A stretch of DNA of 64,000 nucleotides from Raphanus sativus (GCF_000801105.2 NC_079516.1:14322001-14386000); one strand, 5' to 3'. Shown: positions 23,567 through 37,204, counted from the stretch's first letter. Program-made: numbers and translations. Notes: generated by a model not told the origin, from the sequence alone.

Positions 23567-24027
23567 CTAGACTTTGACCCGCCCGACCGGGCGGGTATTT
23601 ATTTTATGTTTTAAGCTTTTTGCTTATAGTAAATTATATGTATTTGTAATATTTAATTATAAATTTATATTGAAAATTAATCTTTACAGTTATAATAAAA
23701 TTATATTTATAAGTTTAATAAAATATTCTTATATAAATTTTAAATATCCTAACTAAAATAATATAGGGGTGGGCATAATTTTTTCCAATTCCAAAATCTT
23801 AATATCTCTTAAAACAAATAAAATAAATTTATAAATACATAAAATATATAAAAATATTTTGAAATATAATTTCTATTAAAATAAATTTGTTAAAAAATAA
23901 TTTTACGATGTTGTTGTTTATTTTTATAGCTTGATTCGTGACCGTATAATTATTTTTCCGTATAAATATTTGCTTTCACTTTAAATTTGTTCTTTATACT
24001 AATGTATAATATATATATATATATATA

Positions 24028-25734
24028 CTAGATATGGACCCGTGCGTTGCACGGGTTTTATTTGATGTTTTAGTTTCATGAATATTTAAAAAAAATAAAA
24101 ATATTTTTCACATTAGTTATTGGATTTTCAGTATATATTAGGACTTATTTTAGTAATAATAATTTGTTTTCTTCCATAATTTTTTATTAATATTTATATT
24201 TCAATAATCACGGTGTTTTGAATAGTATATTAGTTGTATTTAATTTAAACATATAAAACTGTGAACTCTCTGTATTGTTTATGTTGTGTAGGACAAATTA
24301 AAAAAAATCAAAATATAATGTTACACAACACCAATCAATATGTATTATTGATAGTCAGCTAAATATCGAATATATTGTTAGATAAAACATCAAATTTGTT
24401 TACTTTAGTATATGTGATGTGACTTTAACCTCTTTTTCTATATATCATATATTATTGAAAACTTTTTAATATATAATATTTCGTGAAACACTATTGTCGT
24501 TATGTTTTAAAAATTTGAAGCTCTCTAGTTGTAATGACTCCTAATAGTGCGACATATAATTACAAGTCTGGACTTAGCAAATATAGACCAACCTTTTAAA
24601 CTTTGACCTTAATTCTTGTTCATAAGTATTTGCATAACAAATTCGTATAGGAAATTGAAGTCTTTTTAAATTAAAATCTCATCTTGCATATGTTGGTATG
24701 AGACTTATTCTAGGAATAAAAAATTGTTTTTCCACATAACTTGCAAGTTAGGATTTCTGCTTCAATAATCATGTTGCCTAGGCAAGTTATTAGTAACATT
24801 GTTCTATTGCAAAGTCTTTCTCTTTGATTTAAATTTCTTAATAGCATGACCTACATCATTCCATTGCAAAGTTGTTCCTTTTGATTTAAATTTTTTAGTA
24901 GCATGACATTTAATAGCATAACCAATTTTATATATCGATGAGAACAAACACACATAAGCATAATCACATATTATGATAGTCACATTAAGACACATATGTA
25001 CAAACGTCTAATATAACTGTATACCTATAGCAATAACTAACGTACGACAACATAACAATTGTATTTAAAAAAAAAATCAACTTCAGTATAATGTGAAGAT
25101 CAAGATACCTAGTTATTTCCTCAATATGTGACATCCAAAAAAATATAACACTCATAGATGTGAAAGAAAATGCAGAAAATTGACCTAATATTTTTTTTGT
25201 ATCTCTTATTATATTTAGTGTCAAAGTATAAGAAGTGACAAATATGAGAATAATTATAGTTCATTTTGGTTTATGATTTAAAAAATAACTATTTAAATAG
25301 GAAAATTAATTATTCATAAAAATTATTTGAAATAGTTACTTTACATACCTTTTTTATTAGGATTTGAAGAACGAAAAATTACTATTGTACACTCTTTTAC
25401 AATTTACTCATGTTTAAGACTAAATAAGTTATATTACAAATATTTTTTCTTTAGGATTTATAAAAGGAAACTTTCTAGTAAAATTACTATCAAATTATTT
25501 TTAAATAATTTTCACTATTAAATAGTTTTGAAAATAATATTTTGAATTTTTATTATCTTACTATAATTATTTTTAATTATGAGATAGTTTAACACATATC
25601 ACAATCTTATTATTTAAAATCTCATTTTATAGGATTTTAAAGGAAAAATTTCTATATTAAATATTTTTAAAATTTCTTTTTACAATTAAATAAATTCTAA
25701 AATAAATTTATTTTAAAATTCGTTTTTATCATCG

Positions 25735-25778
<44 letters not shown>

Positions 25779-27806
25779 TGGAAAATACATTTCACAATAT
25801 TAAATGGAAAATACTGTCAAATAATCCTTTGTAATTTATCTTTCTACAGAACATTATTTGTAAGGTTAAATAAAAATGTATTGGTTTAAAATAATAAAAA
25901 ATATAAGTTTCTTTTAATTATAATATTCCTTTAATAAAGAGCCTTATTTTCAAAATTAAATAAAATATATTATTTTTAAATCATTACAAAATCAGTAGAC
26001 ATTGATTTAAGATAAAGAATTTCCTTATAAACAAAAGTAGTTACAAGATTAGATTTTTCTTATAAATATTTAAGCAAATTTCCTTATAAATATATAATTA
26101 ATAGATATATTTTTTTTTACAAAATTATAAACTTCAATTATTTTAAAAAATTTAGCTTATATATAAAGCTTGCTTTTAAATTTTCTAATATGATCATGAC
26201 ACATGGAAATGAAAACTTTTGATTGTAATTTTCCTTTTTTCGAATCCTAAAATATTGTAAAATCTATGTGAAATTAATTTCCTTTTTTAAATCCTGAACA
26301 AAAAGAATCTTATTAGATAAAGATTGGTTCTTAAAAATTGTTAATTAACACAATCGTGACATGTGTCGATAAATTTTTTAATATTGTGATATGTGTTATT
26401 ATCTCATAATCTTATTATTAAAAGTATATATGCTCTGATAATAAAAAATGAATTTTGTTAAACAGTAATTATAAATATTACTTAAATGTAATTTTCCATT
26501 TTAAAAATTTTAAACAAAAGATAAATTACAAAGGATTATTTGACAGTATTTTCCATTTAATATTGTGAAATGTGTTAAATATTTGTGGTTATTTTGGTTT
26601 ATATTTTTAAAAACGTACAGTTATCTATTAAAAAAGAGGTAAGTTAATTATTTATAGGAAAATGAATACTTTTACAAAAACAAAATTTGGTTAGGATTTG
26701 AAAAAAAGAAAATTACAATCAAATATTTTTGAATAAGATCCCTAACTATTTATAATAATTTTAAAAAATTAAACACATGTCACAATCTTAAAGTATATAT
26801 TGTCAAGTGTCACATTCATATTATTTAAAAAAATGAATTTTGTTAATAATATATATATATATATATTTTGTTATTCATATTATAATATATATATATTATA
26901 TATATTTATATCATTGTATTATTATTAATAATTATTATATATATTTATATCATTTGTAATTATCTTAAATCCACGTTTTAAAAAAGAATACTATTATTAT
27001 TAATAATTATCTAGTTATATGGAAATTTGTTTTCTTTTAAGTTTTTTTTTTGTTTTGTTTAAGATTTTAAAGAAAATGATAACTAAAATTTTAAATTATC
27101 TTGTTTTTAAGTTTGTATAACAAAAATTGTGTTTTTACCTTATGTGATAATCTTAAATATATAATTACGATTATGTTAATTTGCAACTTTGGTACCAAAC
27201 TTTATATAAGAAAAAGATCATCTTATAATTATTTTTGTTAATAAGAAAATTCATCTTAAACCATTGTTTACTGATTTTGTAATTATCTTACACCCATATA
27301 TTTTATAAGACCTTAAAAATAAATATCTTTTAAAGAATAATACTTCAATATAAATGAACTTATAAATTTAGTAATTTTTTAACGCAATACTTTTTGGTTT
27401 AACTTATAAGTTTTTTTTGCAGTTCTCTTTGGTTTAATTTTTTAACAGGAAAAATACTATTAAATATTTATAAGAAAAACTATTTTTGTAAATATTTTAA
27501 TTTGTAACGAAATCTATTTTTAAATAATTTTTTGTATCTTATAATTATCTTTAGTCCATGTTTTTTTTTAAAACAATAATATAAAACAATACTATCATTA
27601 AATAATTATTTATATGGGAATATTTTTTATTTACATTTTTTTTTAAGATTTTTTTTTTAAGAAAAGGAAAACTAAATTTTAAACTTTTTGGTTTAATTTT
27701 TAAGGAAAATTTTTATTTAACACATGTCACAATCTTAAATTTTCGATTGACACTTGTCGCGATCATGTTAATTAGTAACTTTGAAAACCAAGCTTTATAT
27801 AATAAG
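24028..27806 (-). mobile_element. Helitron F, very AT-rich, about 3.8 kb
   Basis: The 3' end at 24028 is CTAG beside a perfect 8-bp hairpin, ACCCGTGC with loop GTT (24038-24056). The 5' end at 27806 reads TCTTATTATATAAAGCTTGG on the minus strand. Its left flank is A (24027) and the right flank would be T (30671) before Helitron E entered. There is no coding sequence. Inside are further copies of its 5'-end motif in both directions (26308, about 26160, about 27215), so it probably contains older truncated relatives. Confidence 0.65.
25737..25774. repeat. (AT)n microsatellite
   Basis: About 38 bases of alternating A and T within Helitron F. Confidence 0.9.
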
Positions 27807-28114
27807 ACTAGGGTCGGCCCGCCCTACGGGCGGGATATAAATCTTAAAACAATTTCAGCAATTAACTAAACATATAATATAAATTTTATCATATAAAAAT
27901 ATACATATTAGTCAAATTTTGTACATGTCATTGTAATTGAATATTTTTAGTTCACACTGAGAAATTTGTGATTGAGTTTAAATTTCTATAACAAAATGCA
28001 AATGATTTTAAAATCATGCGGAAAATATCTTTTTAATATATATACATATATACATCGTTTACATTAAATACATAATATATAAATATAATTAAATATTTAA
28101 ATAGAATATCTTTG

Positions 28115-28142
28115 ATATATATATATATATATATATATATAT
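28115..28142. repeat. (AT)n microsatellite
   Basis: About 28 bases of alternating A and T inside Helitron E. Confidence 0.85.
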
Positions 28143-28639
28143 TGCTTACAGTAAACTAAATTTTAATTTTCAAACAACACTTAGGAAATACTAAAACGAT
28201 TTTACTTTTGAATTTTTATTTATATATATTTCTTTCTATCAGAATTTGCGAATGAATTATTTTTTAAACGTAACAATATTATGGATGTACTAATTAGTTA
28301 CTTTGTTTTCTAAAATTATTACTTTTATAATTATGTCAAAATAATTTCTGCTGTATTGATTATATTTTGTGAGGTATGTACCACTTGCGTTGATTTATTT
28401 GATATGTATTTGTTTTAAAAGTATTGATGAATACAAATACATAATTTTCTTTTATTTTTCGTGTTGTATTTTGACATACTAAGCATATTTGGTGGAACAG
28501 AAGACTATCATTATTGTTGTTTTGCGTGCTTGTCAAGTCAGTTACGGTGCGAATAATCCATAATCCGAGTATAAAAAAAAGGTTACCACCGTTATTGAGT
28601 AAACAAACTAATATTTTTTTTTTTACTTGTTGTTTTAAA

Positions 28640-30300
28640 AAAGAATGTTTTGACTAAAATAGGTTCATAAAATTATAACAATAAAGATCAGAACGATACT
28701 TCATTTTCAAGTCCACCAAAACACAAGCTCGCAAAAAAAAAAATTCTAGCCCTGTTATAAAATGACTAAAGTAAGTTTGTAATGGACAGATTTTGATATC
28801 ACAGTTCAAAAGTCGATGAATTTTCCTAGTGAAGCAACACTGTTGGGATTCTTTAGTATTTGAGTTCATCAAGTATACAACATACTGCGTGGCATTCTGA
28901 GAAAAGAAGTCTTGATCCAGCAATGCTATATCATACGTTAGAAACAACACATTAACCCTAGTACTGTAATAAGAAGACGTCTCCATTAATTTGAAAAAAG
29001 TCATTTCCATTACTCTGTATAATCTTTTTCTTTTTTGTTTACTAAAATTTTGGAACAGCAAGAATTCCACCGAACAAAGTCGCACTGATAAACAAATTAA
29101 AGATCTATTTTGAAGTTATGACTTTGTTTACTAACTTCGTCGGTGTAACACAACGCATGATAAATAGAACACATAAGAAGTAAAGCATACTGATCTGTAG
29201 CTTTGCAGAACAAAAGTAAAAGATCTACACTTGCAATAGAAAAGATCAATAATAATCCAAATCTTGACAGAATTTTAACAGCTTTCAGAGAACAATAAGT
29301 AGGGAGAAAAAAATCTTCGCAGAATCTTGGGCAGAGAGATCGATTGTAAGCAGCTAGATATTCTCAAGAATACCAAAGAACATCATGTTCTGGAGTGAAC
29401 CTTTTGTCTCCCACAGCCCACCGTCCGTTATGCTCAAAGGACAAAGCACAACTGCCAGAAATAAAGACACAATATTAAACAGTTCAACATAAAAAACTTG
29501 TCTTTAAAAAGCAGATCTCATTGATGAACAAAATGACCCTCACAATTCTTAATGAAACTTCAGATAACTCAAAAAAAATTGCTTGTAGAGTCTTTCCCAA
29601 CCTCATCTGCTCAATTTGTAGATTAGACTCAGCATAGATACAATCACAAAGAGTCACCGTGATTCCGAACTCTCTGTAATCTAAGGAAAAGTAGATCTTA
29701 GTTATATGCAATGGAAGTAACATGAAAATATTTTCATGATCTAAACACCAACCTCTTGATGACATGGCGGAGAGCTTAAAAAATTCCCAGATGCCTTAGC
29801 TGTGCGAAAGGAGAAGCAGTTAGAGATCAAAGAAAAAATGTTCACATTTTTACATATAAGAAAAAGCTTAGAAACTGAGATAATACTGCTTATGCGTCCT
29901 AGATCTTCAAAGGATCCAACAGTGAGAATAAGTCTTATTGAAACTGAAGCAGCCATATACTTTGAACCAAGTGAAGAAACCCTTACTGCTCATCTAAAAC
30001 ACAAAATCGAGTTTCTCAATCTAGGGTAACATGCAATCTAATTGAAACACGAAACACAATCATAATTTCAGTATATATTAAGAATACATCACATTGTGCT
30101 ACACTAAGAGAAGAAGAAACTAACCGGTTAGAGGAGCGACGATGATTGACGGCGAAGAAGGAGATGGTGACTGCAAAACATGAACAATACAAAAAAATCA
30201 ACAAACGTATGCAAAATCAAGAGTACAAATGATGATGATGATGATCTACCGAAAGTAAAGTTACCTTTTATAGGGTTAGAGACACCGCCTTACAGATCAA
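28640..30300 (-). other. Probable captured gene fragments in Helitron E
   Basis: Several minus-strand ORFs of 60-140 codons (29085-28654, 29765-29484, 29956-29741, 30204-30016) lie in DNA of higher GC than the rest of the element. No frame gives a family I recognise and stops interrupt each piece. The overall look, a promoter-like 5' portion with exon-sized islands, fits a Helitron transcript made of captured exons and introns. No function can be assigned. Confidence 0.4.
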
Positions 30301-31187
30301 AACAAAGCATTGAAGACTACATAGTGGGAGAGTGTATCAATGGGAGTTAACACAAACCCATAACTCAGGACCGTTTCATATAGTAGGGAGAAGCAAAAAC
30401 GTCAACTCGTCGCCGTTGACGCAGAAGAGAGACGATCTTTTTTTCAATCAAACAAAATTAGGATTGGAGCGCAGAACAATCTAACTGGGCCAGATACACC
30501 TTCTACTTTCAAGCCCAACCACACATACGAACGAATCCCATGACGAAATAAGTTTAATGAAACGCTGCACTTTGCAAACAGGACAAATGTCAACGCCAGG
30601 ATCAACGAATTTGTGATCTGGAATCTGACGTGTCATCCGGAGAGAAACATCCTTTCTTTATAGTAATAGATAACTTATGAGTTTTAATCTGTTTAAACGG
30701 TGATGATATTTAAAACCTTTTAAATGGTGAGTGATGGTATGATTATTTACTTAAGTGAAAGTAATATTTTTAAATATGTCAATTTACCAAATTAATATAC
30801 TTTTCATATTTAATGCATTTATAACTATTATTTTAATATAGTAGATATAATATAATTAAGAAATTGATTAAATAACATATAATTTTATTTTGTTTTTATA
30901 ATAAAACTTTATTTAAAATTAATTTATAATAATAGGATATTATTAATTTAGAAATTAATCACTGCATTTTTAAAACATATTTAAAATGTTTAGTATAGTA
31001 AGATTTTGTTAGATTTTTTCCTCAACATATTTTGTTATAACCAAAAGTAGAATTTAAAATTATAGTAAAATTTATTTAATATTAATATCTTTTTAATAAT
31101 TTTATTTTGTAGATATATTATATTTTCATAAATTAATGTAAATAATGTAATTGATTAGTTGGGCCAAATGTGATTTTTTATAGTAGA

Positions 31188-33559
31188 TAAAATTGTACTT
31201 CTCTTTTAATAGAGAAGGAGAAAATTATCATTTTCTATTTTTATTTTATTTATCTCTTTCAAGTGTTAATTATTAATTTTCTTACTGTAATGAAATGAAA
31301 AAAATTATTAACATAATTGTTTTTGGAATTTTAGTAATCCAAAACACTTAGGGTCTTATTGGAACAAGTAATTGAGAGGTTTTTTTCTAATCCTCTATTA
31401 CTGTATCTAGTATTTCAAATTATATATTAAATCTAAGATTAATGGATTAGTCATTTTTATAAGTTTTCCCAAATTCCAGGTTATTGGAAAATAGGAATTT
31501 TGTAAATAAAATCTATCAAATGGGATTTGGTGGGTTTTGGATGATATTTTATAATAAAAAAAAAACAATGATTGAAATAACAGCTTCTTCGCAACGGTCT
31601 CTTCCAGTCTTACCTTTCGATCGGAGGTCTTTCATGGCTACTTGACCGTATTAATCAAGAACGTGCATTTTAAGCTCTTTAGTCTTTCCATTAAGATTGA
31701 GCTTCGTGGATGTATGTTTTTGGTTTTGCTTTCTTATTCTGCCTTACTGATAACTCAGTTGTTTCAAGACGTTAAAAAAAAAAGAAATAGCAGCTCCTAT
31801 GATTGTATTTCGAAACTTTTTAATAAAATAAAAAATAGCTTACATTTTTAGAGAAAAAAACTGTTTGAAATGAAAAAAAAATATATTTGAAAATCGGTTT
31901 TTAATAAATTTTATCTATTTATATATTTCATAAAATGATAAAAATATCAAACTATAGTAATTTAAAAAGAAAAATATTATTTTAGATAAATATTTAAAAT
32001 ATAAAATATTTTTTCAAAAACTCTGAAATTTCTCTAAAAACCCATAACACGTGTAACAAAGTTTTTTGAAAAATTTCAAGTCTCGGGTTTTCTTGGATTT
32101 ACTCAAATATTGAATTCTCTCAAATCCATGATTTAATAAACCCCTTTAGACACCCATCAGATATAAAAATAACAAATAGCGTATTTTTTGTTAGTCCAGT
32201 ATACTTAATCCTAATAAGCCTGATAGATAACCTGTTCTAGTTTAATACTTTGATGTTGACAAATTTTCTTTTTAGTACTTTCATTTGTTTTTCAAAAATA
32301 TTCAATATCTATATTATTAACTACTGGGTTTATTCTTGTCATCAAAATCCCAAACTACTATATTTTCTGCTTTGATGTGTCTCATTAAGGTTTACTAGGA
32401 GCTGAGCTCCGTGAAAACGCAGAATTATATATTTATGTTATTTTATTTTTCGAAGAATATAACCATGTGAATAATATCAATACAATTAAAACAGCAGACA
32501 TTTTTTAAATATCCCCTTAGTTTTTCAAACTATTTACAGCAATGCCATTACAATTTAATTTTAATAAAAAATTTGAAACAAAATATTGTGAATCATTAAC
32601 GATAATTGAGAATATGCCAAAAAAATTCTCATTTACCAAATCTTACTATCCCTATCGTAACTATATTCCTATTAGTTAATATATATATATACTACCGTCT
32701 AAAGACGTGAGCTTCGAATCAAAATGGTAATTATCACTTTGGTAAAATAGGTGGATTTGAGTGGGATGTGGCCTGTGGGGATGATAGGAAAAGCTCTCTT
32801 TGAAGTCAGGTTCGATCTCCAATTTCTTTTTCTTAGAATCCCAAAGTTTGTAGCTTACGATGGACTTATCTGAGATTATCAATCTCTATGTGCTGGCATC
32901 TTTTGTTTTGAGGTTTCTCATGTTTACATATTTGTTTATTCTCTTATTTTGCAGGAAACTGATAGATTAATCCGCTGTTCATAATTTGTTGGCCTTTTTG
33001 TGTGGTAGATTTGAAAACAATTGTGTTAAGATTCGGGAAACAGCTGGTTTTATATCTATTAAGTTTGTGTCAACATTCTAATTCTAATACTCATTATTAC
33101 AGCCCGTAATGACAGAAGGATCCAGAAAAATTTGTTACAAGAGCGGGTAACATTATAAAAATCAGCTGATTAAACCAGCTGGGATTAGATCAATATAATG
33201 ACAGAAGGATCAGATGATATTATGTTTTTATTCTTAAAAACTAATGTTCTTATTAGTATTTATCAGTTAATTTTTAATCCGTTAATATTAAACTGATTGG
33301 TGGGTGGCGTCCATAAACCTGGTAACTACATCAATATAAATAAGTTTTTTCAAACATTAAACATAAATTAAATAAAGAAGCGAATATGTAGGGGATATTT
33401 TAAAATATGTTATTTTTTTACGATTTGGTTCCTAATAATCTGGACAATATAAAATCTATTTTCTGCATCTAACAACCATTTAAAGTGCCTACTAATCGAA
33501 TGAACTATTTATAAGTTTATGTGAATAAATTCGAATAATAAGAACATTTAAAGTGCCTA
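31188..33559. other. Long AT-rich intergenic region
   Basis: No supported gene. ORFs at 31642-31851 (+) and 32882-32676 (-) are short and without family motifs. The segment 32690-33000 is somewhat less AT-rich and may be an old insertion or non-coding exon; nothing firmer can be said. Confidence 0.5.
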
Positions 33560-33785
33560 ATAATATGGATCATATCTATTTTTCTGAGTATATATCCAAC
33601 AAATTAGAACATTCAACGAATTAAATCAATTATTTTAAACTCAATTTCGAAATTTGATTATATAACCTCTCAATCCCGTAAAATATGCTCTTAGATTTTG
33701 CAACAATTTTTTTAACTAAAAAATAAAATTTTATCATAATTAATATTGTTTTCGTCGCCTTCTTCTCTTATAAATATTTGTACAA
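33560..33785 (+). repeat. Relic of an RPA-gene promoter region
   Basis: This segment resembles 57230-57450, the sequence just upstream of RPA gene 3: shared blocks include ATCCAACAAA, TCCCRTAAAATATGC, AACTAAAAAATAAA and CGCCTTCTTCTCTTATAAAT with the TATA box. No RPA coding exon follows. It is probably the remnant of a Helitron that lost its genes. Confidence 0.6.
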
Positions 33786-35337
33786 ACCCGAATTTAAGTA
33801 AAAAATAGGTGTACAAGATCTATAAGTTATATACAGTTTGTAAAAACTCTAATTTAATAAATAGGCATAAGTACAAGACCTATAAATTATATGCAGTTTA
33901 TACAAACCCAAAGTAAATATACATGTTTTCAAATACAACGTTCGTTCACATTATTAATTAGGGACGAATACATGTTATTTTAAAAAATATAAATACTGAT
34001 GTTACATTTTCATAAATTAATGACATTTAATTTTTATAAGTAGATTTTTAATAGAAATTAATATTCATAAAAACTCAATTAATTTAATGGATTTTAAATA
34101 GGTTATTCGATTAAAAGTATTTATTAAATGTGATTTAACTTAAAGTTAGTAAAGATCATATTAACTCATTGATATATATTTCAAACATTTTTAAAAAATG
34201 TTGTTTGGTTTTCGGTGCAGGTTGAGTTTGATATTGGTATCGGATATAACATTATAAGAGTCGTTCGAGTATATAGGTCAGGTCTAAAAGAGTATAAAAC
34301 TTTTATTTTCGGGTTGATCCCGAGTCAGTTTTTTGGTATAAATATTCTTGATTAATTATGTTAGGTAACTATTAAGAAAATATAATATATTGCAAACTTT
34401 AAGAATAAACTTTAAAATTAATTTCTGAAATGCATATGTCAAAAGTGTACAGTTATGCAATATGACATATTTAATATATTTATCAAAATTATATTAAATT
34501 AAATTAATATTAAAAATAATATAATTACAAAAAAACACAAATATAAAAAATAAAATTCTCAAAAAATAAATATAAAAATCTAGTGTTTCTTTAAATTGTT
34601 GTTGTACATTTGGGGAGGGGGGGAGGGGTTGTATGTAAGGGCATTAGCAACAATGTATAGGTCGTGTTATTGAATTTGTGAAGGACGTTTTGTTATTGGT
34701 CTCCTGTTAATTTATGTTTGTTTGATTGACGTTGGATGTTTTAGCCTAAATTAATCTGCGTCAACACGAAGAAAGAAATTGTGTGATTTTGGTCTAGTGT
34801 TATTGGAGATAGTCATAGTCGGTATTCTTTGTGAGGATAGTATTTTAAATCGGCTGATAAGTGAGACAATACGCATGTTTAATAACAATAAATTTAATCC
34901 CTTTTTGTTATGCAAGTTCTTAATGACTGCTTAGATTTTCATATGCAATGATGGGGATATAGTACTTGGATGAGCAGATAACTTAATGGAAATGTGTTTT
35001 TTGTGCGTTAATTTGTCTGCCAACGTCTGTCTCAGCTTGTTCTGCTTTTACTCAATCAAAATATGTGATTAGTGACAACAAAAAAAAATATATAATATGA
35101 ACTAGTTGCACTCATTATCGGAATAAGGATAATATTGTATATGTTCAAATTAACAGTTTACTAAAAAACTCAAACTCTTCCCAGTGATCAAGATCGTTTC
35201 ACAACCAAAAAAATTGGAAGGTTTTTAACATAATAAAACGAAAATAAAGTTAGAGTTATTCAGAAATTAATATAGTTAAAACAATATATCATATTCTAAT
35301 GCAATTTGAAAGTGGACATAAGTGGTCCTAAAAATTA
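33786..35337. other. AT-rich intergenic region
   Basis: No gene seen. Contains a G-run at about 34613-34630. Short repeated phrases near 33800-33910 (about GTACAAGAYCTATAARTTATA) occur twice about 60 bases apart. Confidence 0.5.
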
Positions 35338-35595
35338 CTCCCTCCGTACCAATTTAAGTGATGTTTAAACATTTTTATTTTGTTTCATAATTAGTGATGT
35401 TCTCACAATTCTAAATAAAATTTAATGTCAATTAAAATTTGCAACCAATTACAAAATACTACATGTTTTTCTTATTGGTTGGACTGATTTTATTTAATGC
35501 AATTTTATGTAACCGAGATAAATTACATAGAAATTTGTATTTTCTTAATCTTTGTGTAAAAACCTTAAACATCACTTAAAATGGTACACATGGAG
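35338..35595. mobile_element. Stowaway-like MITE, 258 bp
   Basis: The terminal inverted repeats start CTCCCTCCGTACCAATTTAA, with the complement at the right end, and the flanks are TA on both sides (35336-35337, 35596-35597). The ends and TA target duplication are those of Tc1/mariner-derived Stowaway MITEs. Non-coding. Confidence 0.8.
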
Positions 35596-36731
35596 TACTA
35601 TATATTTTAGGGGTTTATCTGTAGATATCCTTTACAAATTTGTGGATTTACATTCTCTTTAGGACTACTCTGTTGTTTTTCTTTTTTCGCGTTCGTCATT
35701 CTAACCATCGTTCTACAATTTCAGAGTAATCAATGATTTTGACCAAGTTAAACAGTTGTTACCTTTTAAGTGGTTAGATCTTGATATTAATTTTCTGTTT
35801 AAGTTTTTATTTATTTATAATAAATAATGTATTTGTAATATTTGATCGGTTTACATTGAATAAGTTAAGGGTGGGTATTTGGGTATCCACTCGAATTTGG
35901 TTAAAATTTAATCGGGTTTGAGATTTTTGAGTTTAAAATTCCAGCTCTATTCGGGTATTTATAAATTTTGGTTTCGGTATGACTCGGATCTTTGCGGTTC
36001 GGATAACCAGTTTAAACTATTTTTAAATTTTCAAAATTTATTTATACTTTAAATTTCCCTAAATCTAAAAATAAAAATAATATAACATATAAATTTGAGT
36101 AATGTAAGCTAAAGTATCTAAGTTAAAAATTAGAAACATGTTTAACTTGAATATTTGGATGGAGAATAAATATATGTTTTAAATATTTTTGGTGTTTTGA
36201 CTATTGTTTATCTATTTTAAAAATTTATTTTTGACTATTTTTTATTTCAAATATTTTAGACAACTTTAAAATAGCTTATATCTTGGATATTAACTCTAAA
36301 AATAGTTAACATATTCAAATATATAAATATGATTCAAATACATTCGAATATCCGAAATATTTCGTTCGTATCAAGTTTAGTTCTGGTTTTCTGGATACCA
36401 AAATGGTAAATCCGTTTGGATATTTATCTAGTTTCGGTTCAAATTTGGTAATATTTTTTTGTTGTTCAGATTTGTTAAATGGAGAGTTGATATTATAATT
36501 TCATGAATTATTTGTCCAATAAAAATGTATTTTTTTGAAGCTGATAAAAATAAATACTTTTGACATTGATTTAATGGAGAAGTGTATTTAATTTAAATTT
36601 AATTTAGAAAAACACATTAATCTAATTAGAAAAAACATTAAAATATGAAGTATTATTTAATTCTAAGTGGCATGATAGTGTAAGTAGGTGTGAAAATTAA
36701 GGGGCAATTCTAAATGGTGCTTTTAGATAGA
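35596..36731. other. Intergenic region with an unclassified repeat
   Basis: From about 35868 the sequence GGGTGGGTATTTGGGTATCC begins a block rich in TCGGGTT/GGATA motifs that runs to about 36440. A similar block occurs at 38210-38870. It looks like an old non-autonomous DNA transposon, but its ends are not defined. Confidence 0.4.
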
Positions 36732-36945
36732 CTAGATGCGATGTCCGCGCTACGCGCGGAAAATGTTTAATGTTTAATGGTTTATGATGAAAAAATAGTG
36801 AAAATATTTTTTTTTTGGTCAGTTTAACTAATTTTTCATGGATAAGTCAAAAAGAAAACTAATTTTACATGATTTTTTTGTATCCAAAACTAATTATATA
36901 TTATTTAAATTTTATTTAAAGTTTTTCTTTGATTTTTGAACAATA

Positions 36946-37204
36946 CTTCCTCCGTTTCTTAATATAAGTCGTTTTAGAGAAGTTCATTTGTTCCAAATTA
37001 TAAGTCGTTTTCGGTTTTCTACGTAAAATTTATTAACACTTAATGCAGTATAACCAATGATAAAATATCTTCCATTTTTTGTATTGGTTGAATTGTGATT
37101 AGATAAATAATTAATGATGTTTTGTCTAGAAAATCTAAGAAATTAATGATTATCTTAATCCATGTGCATAATTCTAAAACGACTTATAATAAAAACGGAG
37201 GGAG
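36946..37204. mobile_element. Stowaway-like MITE, 259 bp
   Basis: The inverted ends are CTTCCTCCGTTTCTTAATA and its near-complement ending AACGGAGGGAG, flanked by TA (36944-36945 and 37205-37206). Internal AAGTCGTTTTAGA and its complement extend the palindrome. Nested in Helitron X. Confidence 0.85.

Larger units (their letters stand above)
27807..30670 (-). mobile_element. Helitron E, about 2.9 kb, with unrecognised GC-richer cargo
   Basis: The 3' end at 27807 is CTAG after hairpin CCCGCCC-TAC-GGGCGGG (27817-27833). The 5' end at 30670 reads TCTATTACTATAAAGAAAGG on the minus strand. The flanks are A at 27806 and T at 30671. Its 3' end touches the 5' end of Helitron F with no spacer. The interior from about 28640 is less AT-rich than the surroundings and looks like captured gene material. 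Confidence 0.8.
23567..31187 (-). mobile_element. Helitron G, non-autonomous, split by Helitrons F and E
   Basis: The minus-strand 3' end is at 23567 (CTAG after an 8-bp stem hairpin at 23577-23596; A at 23566). The proposed 5' end is at 31187, reading TCTACTATAAAAAATCAC on the minus strand and followed on the plus strand by T at 31188. Its own sequence would be 23567-24027 plus 30671-31187, about 980 bp, the rest being the nested elements. The pairing of ends is inferred from nesting and AT flanks. Confidence 0.55.

Noticed and set aside
24028..27806. AT-rich region considered as a matrix attachment region or centromeric satellite
   Set aside because: Termini and hairpin identify a Helitron, and no regular satellite period is visible.
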